Shown here piece by piece: positions 24,899 through 33,574 of a DNA stretch of 33,687 bases. The notes below the pieces were generated by a model that had not been told where the DNA came from, did no database searches, and saw only the letters and a list, made by a program, of their open reading frames with translations. This DNA is from Bacillota bacterium. Its GTDB lineage: Bacteria > Bacillota_I > Bacilli_A > Erysipelotrichales > Erysipelotrichaceae. The stretch covers positions 1 through 33,687 of the forward strand of contig JAJZTY010000007.1 in assembly GCA_021847325.1 (NCBI GenBank), in the 5' to 3' direction. The translations under genes and the position numbers were made by a program. Numbering within the stretch: position 1 is the first letter of the stretch; each line of letters begins with the position of its first letter.

Positions 24899-26073
24899 AG
24901 ACATTATTTAAAAACGCAAGAGTTGTTTTAGAAAATCGGATTGAAGAAGACTATTCATTATTAATTGAAAATGATCATATTTTGGCATATGGACCTAACA
25001 CATTTTTTATTGATAATTATGATTTAATAATCGATGTAAAGAATCAATTTATTTCACCAGGATTTATTGATTTACATGTACATGGTGGTGGTGGTGCAGA
25101 TTTCATGGATCATAATAATGAAAAATTTAAGATAATAACTCAAGCTCATGCTAAACATGGGATGACTGCATGTCTCGCTACAACACTGTCTTCTTTAAAT
25201 GAAGAGGTATTTGAATTATTAGAGAAGTGTCCAAAAGAAGATGAAAACCTAGAAGGTGCACGAATTTTGGGTGTTCATCTTGAAGGACCATATTTCTCTA
25301 TGGAACAACGAGGCGCACAAGATCCAATGTATATAAAAACTCCACAAGTAGAAGAGGTTAATGAGTTCTTAAAGTATAAACATCAAATAAAGCGATGGAG
25401 TATGGCAGTTGAATTGGAAAATATGGATAAAATTATCCCTATAATCAAACAAAATAACATATTAGTTTCATTGGCTCATACCAGTGCCACAGCGCAAGAA
25501 GTAATTAAATCAGAGGATTGGGGAGTAAGTCTTGCGACACATTTCTATTCTGGTATGGGAAGTATATATCGAATAAAAGGGTTGAGAGCTGCTGGGGCAG
25601 TTGAAGGTGTCTATCTTTCAAAATCAATGATTGCAGAAATCATTGCGGATGGTAAGCATTTACCGAAAGAGTTAATTCAGATGATATATAAATTTCTCGG
25701 AGCTAAACGTGTAATTTTAACTACAGATGCAATGCGTGCAGCTGGGACGGATCATATGGAATCAATACTCGGATCATTAGAAAAGGGACAAAGAGTAATA
25801 ATCAAAGATTGGGTTGCCAAACTACCAGATGAAACATCTTTAGCTGGTTCAATCGCAACTATGGATCGCTTATTAAAGACAGTTTTAGATGCTGGTATAT
25901 CAATGGTAGATGGTGTAAATTCCATTTCTTTGTTACCAGCTAAACTAATTCATGTTGATGATCGCTATGGAAAGATTGAACCTAACTACAAAGCGGATTT
26001 TGTTATATTTGATGATGATATTAATATAATCTCTACGTATATAAATGGGAAATGTGTTTATCATAATGCATAA
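24895..26073 (+). CDS. nagA: N-acetylglucosamine-6-phosphate deacetylase
   Basis: The 392-residue amidohydrolase removes acetate from an N-acetylhexosamine 6-phosphate. Metal and catalytic residues are visible: His61 and His63 (HVHGGGG), Glu130 (HLEGPYF), His195 (LAHTSAT), His216 (ATHFYSG) and the base Asp278 (TTDAM). GlcNAc versus GalNAc (AgaA) preference cannot be told from these motifs; THFYSGM in place of the usual THLFNAM is slightly unusual. It overlaps the preceding gene by four bases and the next by eight. Confidence 0.9.
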   Translation: MKTLFKNARVVLENRIEEDYSLLIENDHILAYGPNTFFIDNYDLIIDVKNQFISPGFIDLHVHGGGGADFMDHNNEKFKIITQAHAKHGMTACLATTLSSLNEEVFELLEKCPKEDENLEGARILGVHLEGPYFSMEQRGAQDPMYIKTPQVEEVNEFLKYKHQIKRWSMAVELENMDKIIPIIKQNNILVSLAHTSATAQEVIKSEDWGVSLATHFYSGMGSIYRIKGLRAAGAVEGVYLSKSMIAEIIADGKHLPKELIQMIYKFLGAKRVILTTDAMRAAGTDHMESILGSLEKGQRVIIKDWVAKLPDETSLAGSIATMDRLLKTVLDAGISMVDGVNSISLLPAKLIHVDDRYGKIEPNYKADFVIFDDDINIISTYINGKCVYHNA

Positions 26074-27310
26074 TTCAAATAGAAAAGAAAAAATACTTCA
26101 GTTCGGTAGTGGAAATTTCTTGCGTGGTTTCATAGAACCGTATATACAAAAAATGAATGAACTAGGTTATTTTGATGGATCTGTTGTTATTGTAAAACCA
26201 ACACCAATAGGAACTATTGAACAACTGAATAATCAAAATGGTAAATACACTCTCTTTATTAGAGGGTTAAGTAACTATAGAGAAATTAAAGAGAGAATTG
26301 ATATCAATATAATTTCGAGAGCAGTAAACCCATATTCAAATTTTAAAGAGTTTATAAACTTATCGAAAAATCCTGATCTGAGATTTATCATTTCTAATAC
26401 AACGGAAAGTGGTTATGAATTATTTGAAAAAGATAGTCTACATTCGAAACCAGCACAATCATTCCCAGGGAAATTATTACAATTATTGTATGAACGATAT
26501 AAATTAAATCTTAAAGGTTTCATTGTGCTTCCGTGTGAACTAATTCATAAAAATGGATTAAAGTTAAAAGAATTAATGTTTCAGTTAAGTTTTAAATGGG
26601 GGTTGGAAGAAGATTTTAGAATTTGGTTAGAAGAGGAGAACCTATTTGTTAACACACTAGTAGATCGTATTGTAACTGGGTTTCCAAAAGATGAATATGA
26701 AAGTCTTAGAAGAGAAATCGATTTTGAAGATAAGCTAATGAATGTTGCTGAAGTTTATAATTTGTGGGTGATTGAATCAAATTTAGAACACGAATTACCA
26801 CTACAAAAAAGCGGAATAAATGTGATATGGACAAAGGATATACAGTTATATGAACAAAGAAAAGTTCGTATTTTAAATGGAGCTCATATATTACTTGTCA
26901 CCTTTGCACTAGTAAAAGGGTACGTAGAAGTTCGCGCTTCATTACTTGACAATGAAATTAGAAACAAAATTGAAATGATACTAAAAGAAGAGATAATTCC
27001 GAGTTTAAATATGCCTGAGGATGACTTGCTTGAATATATGAGTGTTGTAATAGAGAGGTTTTTAAACCCATTTATTCATCATAAGCTAACATCTATTGCA
27101 CTTAATGCATATGACAAGTTTAAAGTAAGAATAATACCTAGTATTCTTTCTTATCATCATAAATACGAAAAGTATCCAAAAGGATTAATGGAATCATTTG
27201 ATGCTCTATTTGAGTTATATCACACTGATTTGTGTCAGGATACACCTGAAAAAATTGCGTATATTAGAAATCACACGAAAGAAGAGGTATTTAAAGCGTT
27301 ATGCGAATAA
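26066..27310 (+). CDS. uxaB: Tagaturonate reductase (altronate dehydrogenase)
   Basis: The 414-residue protein belongs to the mannitol dehydrogenase family and reduces D-tagaturonate to D-altronate with NADH. The start at ATG 26066 puts the Rossmann motif ILQFGSGNFLRGF at the expected distance. SNTTESG, then ELIHKNG (the catalytic Lys-Asn region), and LVDRIVTGFPKDE follow the order seen in UxaB rather than UxuB. It overlaps nagA by eight bases and uxaA by ten, so it is firmly in the operon. A uronate isomerase (UxaC) that would supply tagaturonate is not in the window. Confidence 0.88.
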   Translation: MHNSNRKEKILQFGSGNFLRGFIEPYIQKMNELGYFDGSVVIVKPTPIGTIEQLNNQNGKYTLFIRGLSNYREIKERIDINIISRAVNPYSNFKEFINLSKNPDLRFIISNTTESGYELFEKDSLHSKPAQSFPGKLLQLLYERYKLNLKGFIVLPCELIHKNGLKLKELMFQLSFKWGLEEDFRIWLEEENLFVNTLVDRIVTGFPKDEYESLRREIDFEDKLMNVAEVYNLWVIESNLEHELPLQKSGINVIWTKDIQLYEQRKVRILNGAHILLVTFALVKGYVEVRASLLDNEIRNKIEMILKEEIIPSLNMPEDDLLEYMSVVIERFLNPFIHHKLTSIALNAYDKFKVRIIPSILSYHHKYEKYPKGLMESFDALFELYHTDLCQDTPEKIAYIRNHTKEEVFKALCE

Positions 27311-28668
27311 ACCCGATCGATAATGTAGAAGTTGACTTAACAACAGGCCATAAGAAAGCAATAGCTGATATTTCTAATGGTGAAAAAATTATTAAGTATG
27401 GAATGCCAATTGGGTTAGCCATATGTAATATTTCATTAGGTGAACATGTGCATACACATAATATGAAAACACTATTAAATAATATAGAAACATATGAGTA
27501 CACACCTATAATGGATCCTTTAGAATATACATCTCCTAGAACAATTATGGCTTATGAAAGAGAAGATGGTCAAATTGGTATTAGAAATGAGATTTGGATA
27601 ATAGCAACAGTTGGATGTATAAATAAAACAGTTGAAAGACTAGCGAAAATGACTGGAGCAAAAGCAATTACGCATCCCTATGGTTGTTCACAGTTAGGTG
27701 GAGATTTATTAACTACTCAAAAAATACTAGCAGGATTGGTTCATCATCCAAATGCAGGAGGTGTTTTGGTATATGGACTTGGCTGTGAGAATAATACGGT
27801 GGATAGTTTTAAACAAATAATAAAAGATTTTAATCCAAAACGAGTAAAATTCGTTTATGGTCAATTAAGTGATAACGATATTGAAGAATCAATCGAAAAA
27901 ATAAATGAACTAAAAGAATATGCTGCTCAATTTAAGCGCACTCCACAACCAATTTCAAAGTTAAAAGTCGGGTTAAAATGTGGTGGAAGTGATGGATACT
28001 CAGGCTTGAGTGCAAATCCTTTAGTTGGGATGTTTTCAGATAGTTTGATATCTCAAGGTGGGAGCACCGCACTGACAGAAGTACCAGAAATGTTTGGAGC
28101 TGAACGTTTACTAATGAATCGCTGTATAGATGCAGATATATTTAATAAAACTGTTGATTTAATAAATAATTTCAAACGATACTTTCAAAAATATGATCAA
28201 GTTATTTATGATAATCCATCGCCTGGAAATAAAGAAGGTGGAATTACGACACTTGAAGATAAATCTTTAGGTTGTATTCAAAAAGGTGGGAGCGCAAGAA
28301 TTGTGGATGTTTTAGATTATGGTGACCCTATGATTAAAAAGGGACTTCATTTAATAAACGGCCCTGGGAATGATTTAGTATCTATAACAAACTTAACAGC
28401 AGCTGGCTGCCAACTTATTCTATTTACAACTGGTCGAGGAACTCCATTAGGAGGGTTGGTTCCAACTATAAAAATAGCGTCGAATCATTCATTAGCATCG
28501 CGTAAAGCACATTGGATAGATTATGATGCATCTCCAATATTAGATGGATGTGATATTAAAGATGAGTTCTTCAATTTTGTTGTTGATGTTGTTAATGGTA
28601 AAGAAACTTTGAATGAAATAAATGGATACGCAGAATTAGCAATCTTTAAGGATGGAGTCATACTATAA
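27301..28668 (+). CDS. uxaA: Altronate dehydratase
   Basis: The 455-residue protein dehydrates D-altronate to 2-keto-3-deoxygluconate, the substrate of the island's KdgK. Residues 1-75 form a SAF domain (GEHVHTHNMKT). The core holds the conserved THPYGCSQLGGD, GLGCENN and KCGGSDGYSG stretches whose cysteines and histidines bind the iron centre in this family. The C-terminal AGCQLILFTTGRGTPLG stretch is also typical. It is fused in the usual one-chain form of UxaA. It is coupled to uxaB by overlap and precedes the SIS gene by five bases. Confidence 0.93.
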   Translation: MRINPIDNVEVDLTTGHKKAIADISNGEKIIKYGMPIGLAICNISLGEHVHTHNMKTLLNNIETYEYTPIMDPLEYTSPRTIMAYEREDGQIGIRNEIWIIATVGCINKTVERLAKMTGAKAITHPYGCSQLGGDLLTTQKILAGLVHHPNAGGVLVYGLGCENNTVDSFKQIIKDFNPKRVKFVYGQLSDNDIEESIEKINELKEYAAQFKRTPQPISKLKVGLKCGGSDGYSGLSANPLVGMFSDSLISQGGSTALTEVPEMFGAERLLMNRCIDADIFNKTVDLINNFKRYFQKYDQVIYDNPSPGNKEGGITTLEDKSLGCIQKGGSARIVDVLDYGDPMIKKGLHLINGPGNDLVSITNLTAAGCQLILFTTGRGTPLGGLVPTIKIASNHSLASRKAHWIDYDASPILDGCDIKDEFFNFVVDVVNGKETLNEINGYAELAIFKDGVIL

Positions 28669-28673
28669 ATTCT

Positions 28674-29741
28674 ATGGAAACATATGTAACACTAAAAGAA
28701 ATCCAGAATCAACCTCGTCTCTGGAAAGAAACAATAGAATTAATTATTAACAAGAAAAAAGAAATAGAAATATTTCTAAAGCCATTAAAAGATAAAGGAA
28801 ATATAAAAATAATCTTTATTGGAGCTGGCAGTTCAGAGTATGTCGGAAATAGTTTAGTGCTAGGTTTAAACCCTTATTATAATTATTCAATGAGAAGTAT
28901 TGCAAGTACTGAAATAGTTGATGATCCTTATGAAATTGTAGATCCAAATGAAACATATTTAGCAATTTCGTTTGGTAGAAGTGGAAACTCACCTGAATCT
29001 TTACATGCAATAACTGCATTAAATCATGTCTGCTCAAATGTATACCATATGGCTATAACGTGTAATAAAGAGGGTAAGTTAGCTCAAATTGATAGATTAA
29101 TTGCTAATTCATTTGTATTAGTTTTACCTGAAGAAACTCATGATCAAGGATTTGCGATGACTTCTAGTTTTAGTTCAATGTCCTTAGCTGCATATTTCAT
29201 ATTACATCCAACAGATATAAATAATAAACTAAAAAAAATGATTGAAGATGTAGAAAGACTGTGTGGTAAATGGATAAATCAAGCAAAGAAAATAGTACAA
29301 GAATTTGACTTCAATCGATATGTTGTTTTAGGTGGTCACGAGTCAAAAGGATTTGCACAAGAAAGTGCTTTGAAAATGTTGGAATTATCTTCAGGTAGAG
29401 TATCAACACAATTCGACTCACCAATGGGATTTAGACATGGTCCAAAATCATTTTTAAATCAAGATACTCTAGTCGTTATATTTAAGAGAAACTCTATATC
29501 TTCAAGAGCATATGAAAACGATATTATCCAAGAAATAGAAAGAAGTCCACGTAGAAGTAAAGTACAAATTTTAAATTATAATTTTGAAGATAAATATTTA
29601 AGCTCGCTTTCTCAAATGATATTTACTCAAAGCTTAGCTTATTTCAAGTCAATTTCATTAAACATAAATCCTGATTTCCCCTCAGATGATAATGAAGTAA
29701 ATCGTGTTGTTACTGGAGTAACAGTATATCCTTACATATAA
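28674..29741 (+). CDS. agaS: SIS-domain sugar isomerase/deaminase, AgaS-like
   Basis: The 355-residue protein has two SIS domains (IIFIGAGSSEYVGNSL near 46; then YVVLGGHESKGFAQESALKMLELS). GFRHGPKSF and the terminal VNRVVTGVTVYPY are hallmarks of AgaS, which deaminates and isomerises galactosamine-6-phosphate to tagatose-6-phosphate. This hints that the amino sugar is GalNAc-derived. No tagatose-6-phosphate kinase or aldolase lies nearby. It is the last gene of the island, closed by a strong terminator. Confidence 0.83.
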   Translation: METYVTLKEIQNQPRLWKETIELIINKKKEIEIFLKPLKDKGNIKIIFIGAGSSEYVGNSLVLGLNPYYNYSMRSIASTEIVDDPYEIVDPNETYLAISFGRSGNSPESLHAITALNHVCSNVYHMAITCNKEGKLAQIDRLIANSFVLVLPEETHDQGFAMTSSFSSMSLAAYFILHPTDINNKLKKMIEDVERLCGKWINQAKKIVQEFDFNRYVVLGGHESKGFAQESALKMLELSSGRVSTQFDSPMGFRHGPKSFLNQDTLVVIFKRNSISSRAYENDIIQEIERSPRRSKVQILNYNFEDKYLSSLSQMIFTQSLAYFKSISLNINPDFPSDDNEVNRVVTGVTVYPYI

Positions 29742-29765
29742 AACGAACCATATTGGTTCGTTTAT
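29741..29765. terminator. Bidirectional terminator ending the island
   Basis: AAACGAACCA (29741-29750) and TGGTTCGTTT (29754-29763) form a ten-base stem with a TAT loop and T-rich flanks both ways. It also serves the convergent DUF4287 gene. Confidence 0.88.
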
Positions 29766-30325
29766 TAGTCTGATTGATCATAAGCTAGTCTAAGAATCTC
29801 AATCAATTCATTATTCACATCATCTATATTTGATATCTTCACAATATACTGACACATACTACCTTTAGGTTGAGGAATAAATCGGTCATTATTAATAAGA
29901 TCCTTAAGATTAATCCCAATCTCTATTCTTGTATTTGATTTGGGTCCTATCATCATAAATTGTCTTTTCTGCTTTAAACTTAGATAACCTTTCTTAGGAA
30001 TAATTTCAAAGTCTCCAAACAATTCAACTTGACTCATGATTGTTTCATGAATAGGCAGTAATACATTTTTCTTATCACTGTATATTTCTGACACTATCTG
30101 ATTATGTGATTTTCCTTCTGCTAAACTAACTCCATCAGATTTCAGGACATAATGAGTAAGAGTATTCGCATCACCATACGTTAAACCAAGTTTTTCACTC
30201 AGAAAAGAACGGATTTCACTATGTTTAACAAGTTTACTTCCATCTACGAGATTCGTAATACTTTCAAAAGTTGTGTTTGTGGATAATTCAATACGATTTA
30301 TAAATCGCTCTTTTTCATTACTCAT
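29765..30325 (-). CDS. DUF4287/DUF5655 domain protein
   Basis: The 186-residue protein has a short N-terminal DUF4287-like helical domain (about 1-60). A DUF5655-like C-terminal domain follows (YLSLKQKRQFMMIGPKSNTRIEIGINL, then CQYIVKISNIDDVNNELIEILRLAYDQ). No biochemical function is established for these domains to my knowledge; DUF5655 modules are often small nucleic-acid-associated or stress-related proteins. The start at 30325 follows AGGTG nine bases upstream; an in-frame GTG at 30334 has no such site. It lies ten bases after the DUF2200 gene, so the two are co-transcribed. Confidence 0.8.
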   Translation of the reverse strand: MSNEKERFINRIELSTNTTFESITNLVDGSKLVKHSEIRSFLSEKLGLTYGDANTLTHYVLKSDGVSLAEGKSHNQIVSEIYSDKKNVLLPIHETIMSQVELFGDFEIIPKKGYLSLKQKRQFMMIGPKSNTRIEIGINLKDLINNDRFIPQPKGSMCQYIVKISNIDDVNNELIEILRLAYDQSD

Positions 30326-30334
30326 ATGTGTCAC

Positions 30335-30688
30335 CTAAAATTTTCGTAAAATCTTATCCATTGATTTACCTCTCGCAAGTTCATCAATCAGTTTATCTAA
30401 GTAACGTATTTCACGCATCAAATCATCTTCTATTTCTTCTAATCTTACTCCACATATTACACCTTTAATTAGAGAACGACTTGGATTTAATTTAGGAGCT
30501 TGATTAAAGAACTCCTCAAAATTAATTTCTTGATTGATGACTGTTTTAAGTGCATTATGATCATAACCTGTTAACCATTCAATGATTTCATCTACTTCTT
30601 CTTTTGTACGACCTTTATTCTCTGCCTTAGTAATATAAAGAGGATAAACACTCGCAAAACTCATTTTATAAACACGATGTGTACTCAT
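30335..30688 (-). CDS. DUF2200 family protein
   Basis: The 117-residue protein matches the conserved DUF2200 pattern closely: [13 protein letters not shown] at the start, [33 protein letters not shown] in the middle and [18 protein letters not shown] near the end. The function is unknown. The ribosome site is AAAAGGAG, six bases before the ATG. It forms a two-gene unit with the downstream DUF4287/DUF5655 gene and lies 89 bases behind the MerR regulator on the same strand. Confidence 0.88.
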   Translation of the reverse strand: MSTHRVYKMSFASVYPLYITKAENKGRTKEEVDEIIEWLTGYDHNALKTVINQEINFEEFFNQAPKLNPSRSLIKGVICGVRLEEIEDDLMREIRYLDKLIDELARGKSMDKILRKF

Positions 30689-30777
30689 ATGTTACTCCTT
30701 TTGAGACTATTATTAGATAATCGAATTCTAACATTGAACGATTTGAATTAACAATGTATATGCATATTGAAATATTC

Positions 30778-31173
30778 TTAGTCTACATTAACTATATTGC
30801 TAGAATATTCAATTTCTCCTGATAATACTTTATCATAATATAAATTTTTATCTTTTATATAGGCAATACTATGATCTATCTCTGATTTTATATCTAATAA
30901 ATCTGACAATTTTGAATCAAGCATTGCTTTTCTTTGAAGTATAGTACTTTTTCCTTTTTTGGCTAATTCCATATAATCTTGGAGTTCTTTAATGCTTAAT
31001 CCACATTTTCTTAGGCATTGTAGACCATTAATCCAAGCTACATCTCGATCATCAAATAATCTGTAATTATTCTTATCCCGTTTAACGTTTGGAACAAGTC
31101 CAAGATTACAATAATATCGAAGTGTTTCATAACTTAAGTTTGTTTTATCACATACATCTTTCATGTTATACAT
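30778..31173 (-). CDS. MerR-family transcriptional regulator
   Basis: The 131-residue protein has a MerR winged helix (YNMKDVCDKTNLSYETLRYYCNLGLVP, residues 2-28), a wing with YRLFDDRDV, and the dimerisation helix from about 75. It has few cysteines and none in a metal-site pattern, so it belongs with the aldehyde or redox responsive AdhR/NmlR-like group. The start at 31173 follows GGAG ten bases upstream; a longer reading from 31233 would run through the divergent promoter. It probably activates the divergent aldo/keto reductase. Confidence 0.85.
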   Translation of the reverse strand: MYNMKDVCDKTNLSYETLRYYCNLGLVPNVKRDKNNYRLFDDRDVAWINGLQCLRKCGLSIKELQDYMELAKKGKSTILQRKAMLDSKLSDLLDIKSEIDHSIAYIKDKNLYYDKVLSGEIEYSSNIVNVD

Positions 31174-31190
31174 ATTTAATCTCCAATCGC

Positions 31191-31221
31191 TTGACCTGTA
31201 GTTACTACAAGGTTGTATAGT
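31191..31221 (+). promoter_or_regulatory. MerR-type promoter and operator of the aldo/keto reductase
   Basis: TTGACC and TATAGT are separated by 19 bases, the long spacer that MerR activators correct by DNA distortion. The palindrome TGTAGT-T-ACTACA (31197-31209) fills the spacer. Confidence 0.85.
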
Positions 31222-31248
31222 GTTAGTATACAAGAAAAGGAGACTTAA

Positions 31249-32103
31249 ATGGAATATACATTACTTAATAATGGAATTAAGATGCCTATGTTAGGATTTG
31301 GGGTATTTCAAATTCCAAAAGAAGATACGGAACGAATTGTGTTGGATGCGATTGATGTTGGATATCGTTTGTTTGATACAGCTCAAGGATATGGTAATGA
31401 AAGTGGTTTAGGTTCTGCAATAAAGAAAAGTGGTATACCAAGGGAAGATTTTTTTATAACAACTAAGATATGGATATCAGAAGCAGGGTATGAGAAAGCG
31501 AAAGTTTCTATTTTAAAATCGCTTGAAAGATTAGGTATGGATTATGTTGATTTACTTCTAATTCATCAACCTTTTGGGGATTATTATGGAACTTATCGTG
31601 CAATGGAAGAACTTTATAAAGAAGGCAAATTGAAAGCAATTGGAGTATCAAATTTCTATTCAGATCGGTTAATAGATTTAATAAAGTTTAATGAAATTGT
31701 ACCAATGGTAAATCAAGTTGAAACGCATCCCTATCACCAACAAATCAAAGCTCAGGAAATTATGAAGAAATACGGCGTGCAAATTCAAGCTTGGGCACCC
31801 TTTGCGGAAGGAAAGAATAACTTATTTAATGATGAAACACTCGTAAGAATAGGTCTGAAATACAATAAAACTGCTGCACAAGTAACGCTTCGATATCTCA
31901 TTCAAAGAGGTATATCGGTTATACCTAAGACAGTCAATAAAGATCGTATGAGACAGAACTTTGAGGTATTTGATTTTGAATTAAATGAAGAGGAAATGAA
32001 TGAAATACTTCAATTAGATTTACCTCAGAGTCAATTCTTTTCTCATCAAGACCCAGAAACTGTAGAGAGACTTACATCTCTTGTACGAAAGTTTGATGAG
32101 TAG
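31249..32103 (+). CDS. Aldo/keto reductase
   Basis: The 284-residue NADPH-dependent reductase acts on aldehydes or ketones in the cytosol. The catalytic tetrad is Asp43, Tyr48, Lys73 and His106 (DTAQGYGNE, TTKIWI, LLIHQP). The cofactor site IPKTVNKDRMRQN lies near residue 225. The length fits AKR5-like prokaryotic members. It is divergent from a MerR regulator and its promoter has a MerR operator, so induction by reactive aldehyde such as methylglyoxal is a reasonable inference. The ribosome site is AAAAGGAG. Confidence 0.92.
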   Translation: MEYTLLNNGIKMPMLGFGVFQIPKEDTERIVLDAIDVGYRLFDTAQGYGNESGLGSAIKKSGIPREDFFITTKIWISEAGYEKAKVSILKSLERLGMDYVDLLLIHQPFGDYYGTYRAMEELYKEGKLKAIGVSNFYSDRLIDLIKFNEIVPMVNQVETHPYHQQIKAQEIMKKYGVQIQAWAPFAEGKNNLFNDETLVRIGLKYNKTAAQVTLRYLIQRGISVIPKTVNKDRMRQNFEVFDFELNEEEMNEILQLDLPQSQFFSHQDPETVERLTSLVRKFDE

Positions 32104-32156
32104 TATATAAATAATTGTGCTTAACTTATATAATTAGGTTATTAAGAGAGGTTATC

Positions 32157-32798
32157 ATGAAAATACTTGTCAGTGGTTTTGATCCATTTGGTGGAGAAAC
32201 AATCAATCCTTCAATAGAAGCTGTAAAACGATTGCCCGATTCAATTAATGGTGTAGAATTAATCAAAATAGAAGTTCCAACAGTTGTCGGTAAATCCATC
32301 ATGGTATTAAATCAAGCCATTGAGCAATATCATCCGGATGTAGTACTGAGTGTCGGTCAAGCTGGAGGAAGAAGTGACATAACAGTTGAAAGAATTGCGA
32401 TAAACATAGATGATTGTAGAATTTGTGATAATGAAGGATATCAACCGGTTGATGTACCGATTGTGATTAATGGACCAGATGCATATTTTCTAACTTTACC
32501 AATCAAATCGATTGTGCTTAATATTCAAGCGCATGGAATACCTGCATCGGTTTCAAATACAGCTGGAACATTTATCTGTAATCATGTGGCTTATGGAATG
32601 GCACATCTTTCGAAGATTAAGTATCCTAATATGAGAACGGGATTTATTCACATTCCATATCTTCCTGAACAAGTCATAAATAAATCAAGTATGCCTTCCA
32701 TGTCGCTTGAAATGATTACACATGCATTAGAAATAGCGATACAAACCATTATTGAGACTAATGGTGACATAAAAGTAACGGGTGGTAAAATCTGTTAA
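32157..32798 (+). CDS. pcp: Pyroglutamyl-peptidase I
   Basis: The 213-residue cysteine peptidase removes N-terminal pyroglutamate from peptides. The catalytic triad is Glu79 (VERIAIN), Cys141 (GTFICNH) and His165 (GFIHIPYLP). FDPFGGE at 8-14 is diagnostic. The start at 32157 has GAGAGG upstream and gives the family's usual length; an earlier in-frame start at 32115 adds 14 residues without a ribosome site. It is a single gene with its own terminator. Confidence 0.95.
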   Translation: MKILVSGFDPFGGETINPSIEAVKRLPDSINGVELIKIEVPTVVGKSIMVLNQAIEQYHPDVVLSVGQAGGRSDITVERIAINIDDCRICDNEGYQPVDVPIVINGPDAYFLTLPIKSIVLNIQAHGIPASVSNTAGTFICNHVAYGMAHLSKIKYPNMRTGFIHIPYLPEQVINKSSMPSMSLEMITHALEIAIQTIIETNGDIKVTGGKIC

Positions 32799-32804
32799 TT
32801 AAAG

Positions 32805-32827
32805 AGTGGATTCATATCCACTTTTTG
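32805..32827 (+). terminator. Terminator of pcp
   Basis: AGTGGAT (32805-32811) and ATCCACT (32816-32822) pair around TCAT, followed by a T-run. Confidence 0.85.
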
Positions 32828-32870
32828 TATATTTGTTATAATTGAGTTACAAGTGTAGAAAGGATTCAAT

Positions 32871-33569
32871 ATGAAAGATCATGTACATTGTCATCATTGT
32901 GGATTAGAAAATGATTATTGTATCTCTTTAGTCCCTATTTTTAATCATCTTGAGAAACCGCAAATGGATGAAGTTATGACCTTGATTCACTCTAAGTCAT
33001 ATAAAAAAGGAGAAGATATCTATCAATCGGGACATACTTCCGATGCGCTTTATATTGTCCGAAAGGGTAGAGTTAAAATATATCGATTATCTGAGTCCGG
33101 TAAGGAACAAATTCTTCGTATTTTGAATCCAGGTGACTTTACAGGAGAACTTGCATTGTTTAATGAGTCAGTTCATGATGCCTATGCGAGTGCTCTTTCA
33201 GATACAGATATCTGTATGATTAAGCGAAATGATTTACAGAATTTACTACTAAAGTATCCCAATATATCCATGAGAATTTTGTCTGAATTCTCGAATCGTT
33301 TAGCCCAATCAGAAACTCAAACAACTCGATTTGCGACTGAGAGAGTAGAAATGAGAATTGCCTTATTTTTGGTAGAATCACTTGATACTAAGAGTGAATC
33401 TCATGTAGTTGATTTACCAATGAGTAAGAAAGACTTAGCGTCCTTCCTTGGTACTACCCCAGAAACAATCAGTCGTAAGCTATTTGAATTTGAAGATGCT
33501 GGATTAATCAAACAAATCACGAATAAGAAAATAGAGATAATGGATGTGGATGGATTACTCCTCATATAA
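32871..33569 (+). CDS. FNR-like oxygen-sensing transcriptional regulator
   Basis: The 232-residue protein of the Crp/Fnr family has a C-x2-C-x6-C motif at its N-terminus (Cys7, Cys10, Cys17). Cys115 aligns with Cys122 of E. coli FNR. These four would bind a [4Fe-4S] cluster that breaks in oxygen. A cyclic-nucleotide-binding-like beta roll follows (residues 35-115). The C-terminal winged helix has recognition helix TPETISRKL, which keeps the Glu, Ser and Arg (ETISR) that read TTGAT in FNR. An exact FNR box lies just downstream, in front of the next gene. The ribosome site is GAAAGGA. Confidence 0.88.
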   Translation: MKDHVHCHHCGLENDYCISLVPIFNHLEKPQMDEVMTLIHSKSYKKGEDIYQSGHTSDALYIVRKGRVKIYRLSESGKEQILRILNPGDFTGELALFNESVHDAYASALSDTDICMIKRNDLQNLLLKYPNISMRILSEFSNRLAQSETQTTRFATERVEMRIALFLVESLDTKSESHVVDLPMSKKDLASFLGTTPETISRKLFEFEDAGLIKQITNKKIEIMDVDGLLLI

Positions 33570-33574
33570 ACTCA

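Noticed and set aside
26045-26065. Earlier ATG for uxaB
   Set aside because: It adds seven residues not expected before the Rossmann strand and increases overlap with nagA to 29 bases.
30740-30777. Palindrome ATATGCATAT between MerR and DUF2200 genes
   Set aside because: It is a ten-base AT-rich palindrome that is likely by chance and is not aligned with any promoter element.
31174-31233. Extended N-terminus for the MerR regulator
   Set aside because: The extension covers the divergent promoter and MerR palindrome; the ATG at 31173 has a ribosome site and gives the normal family start.
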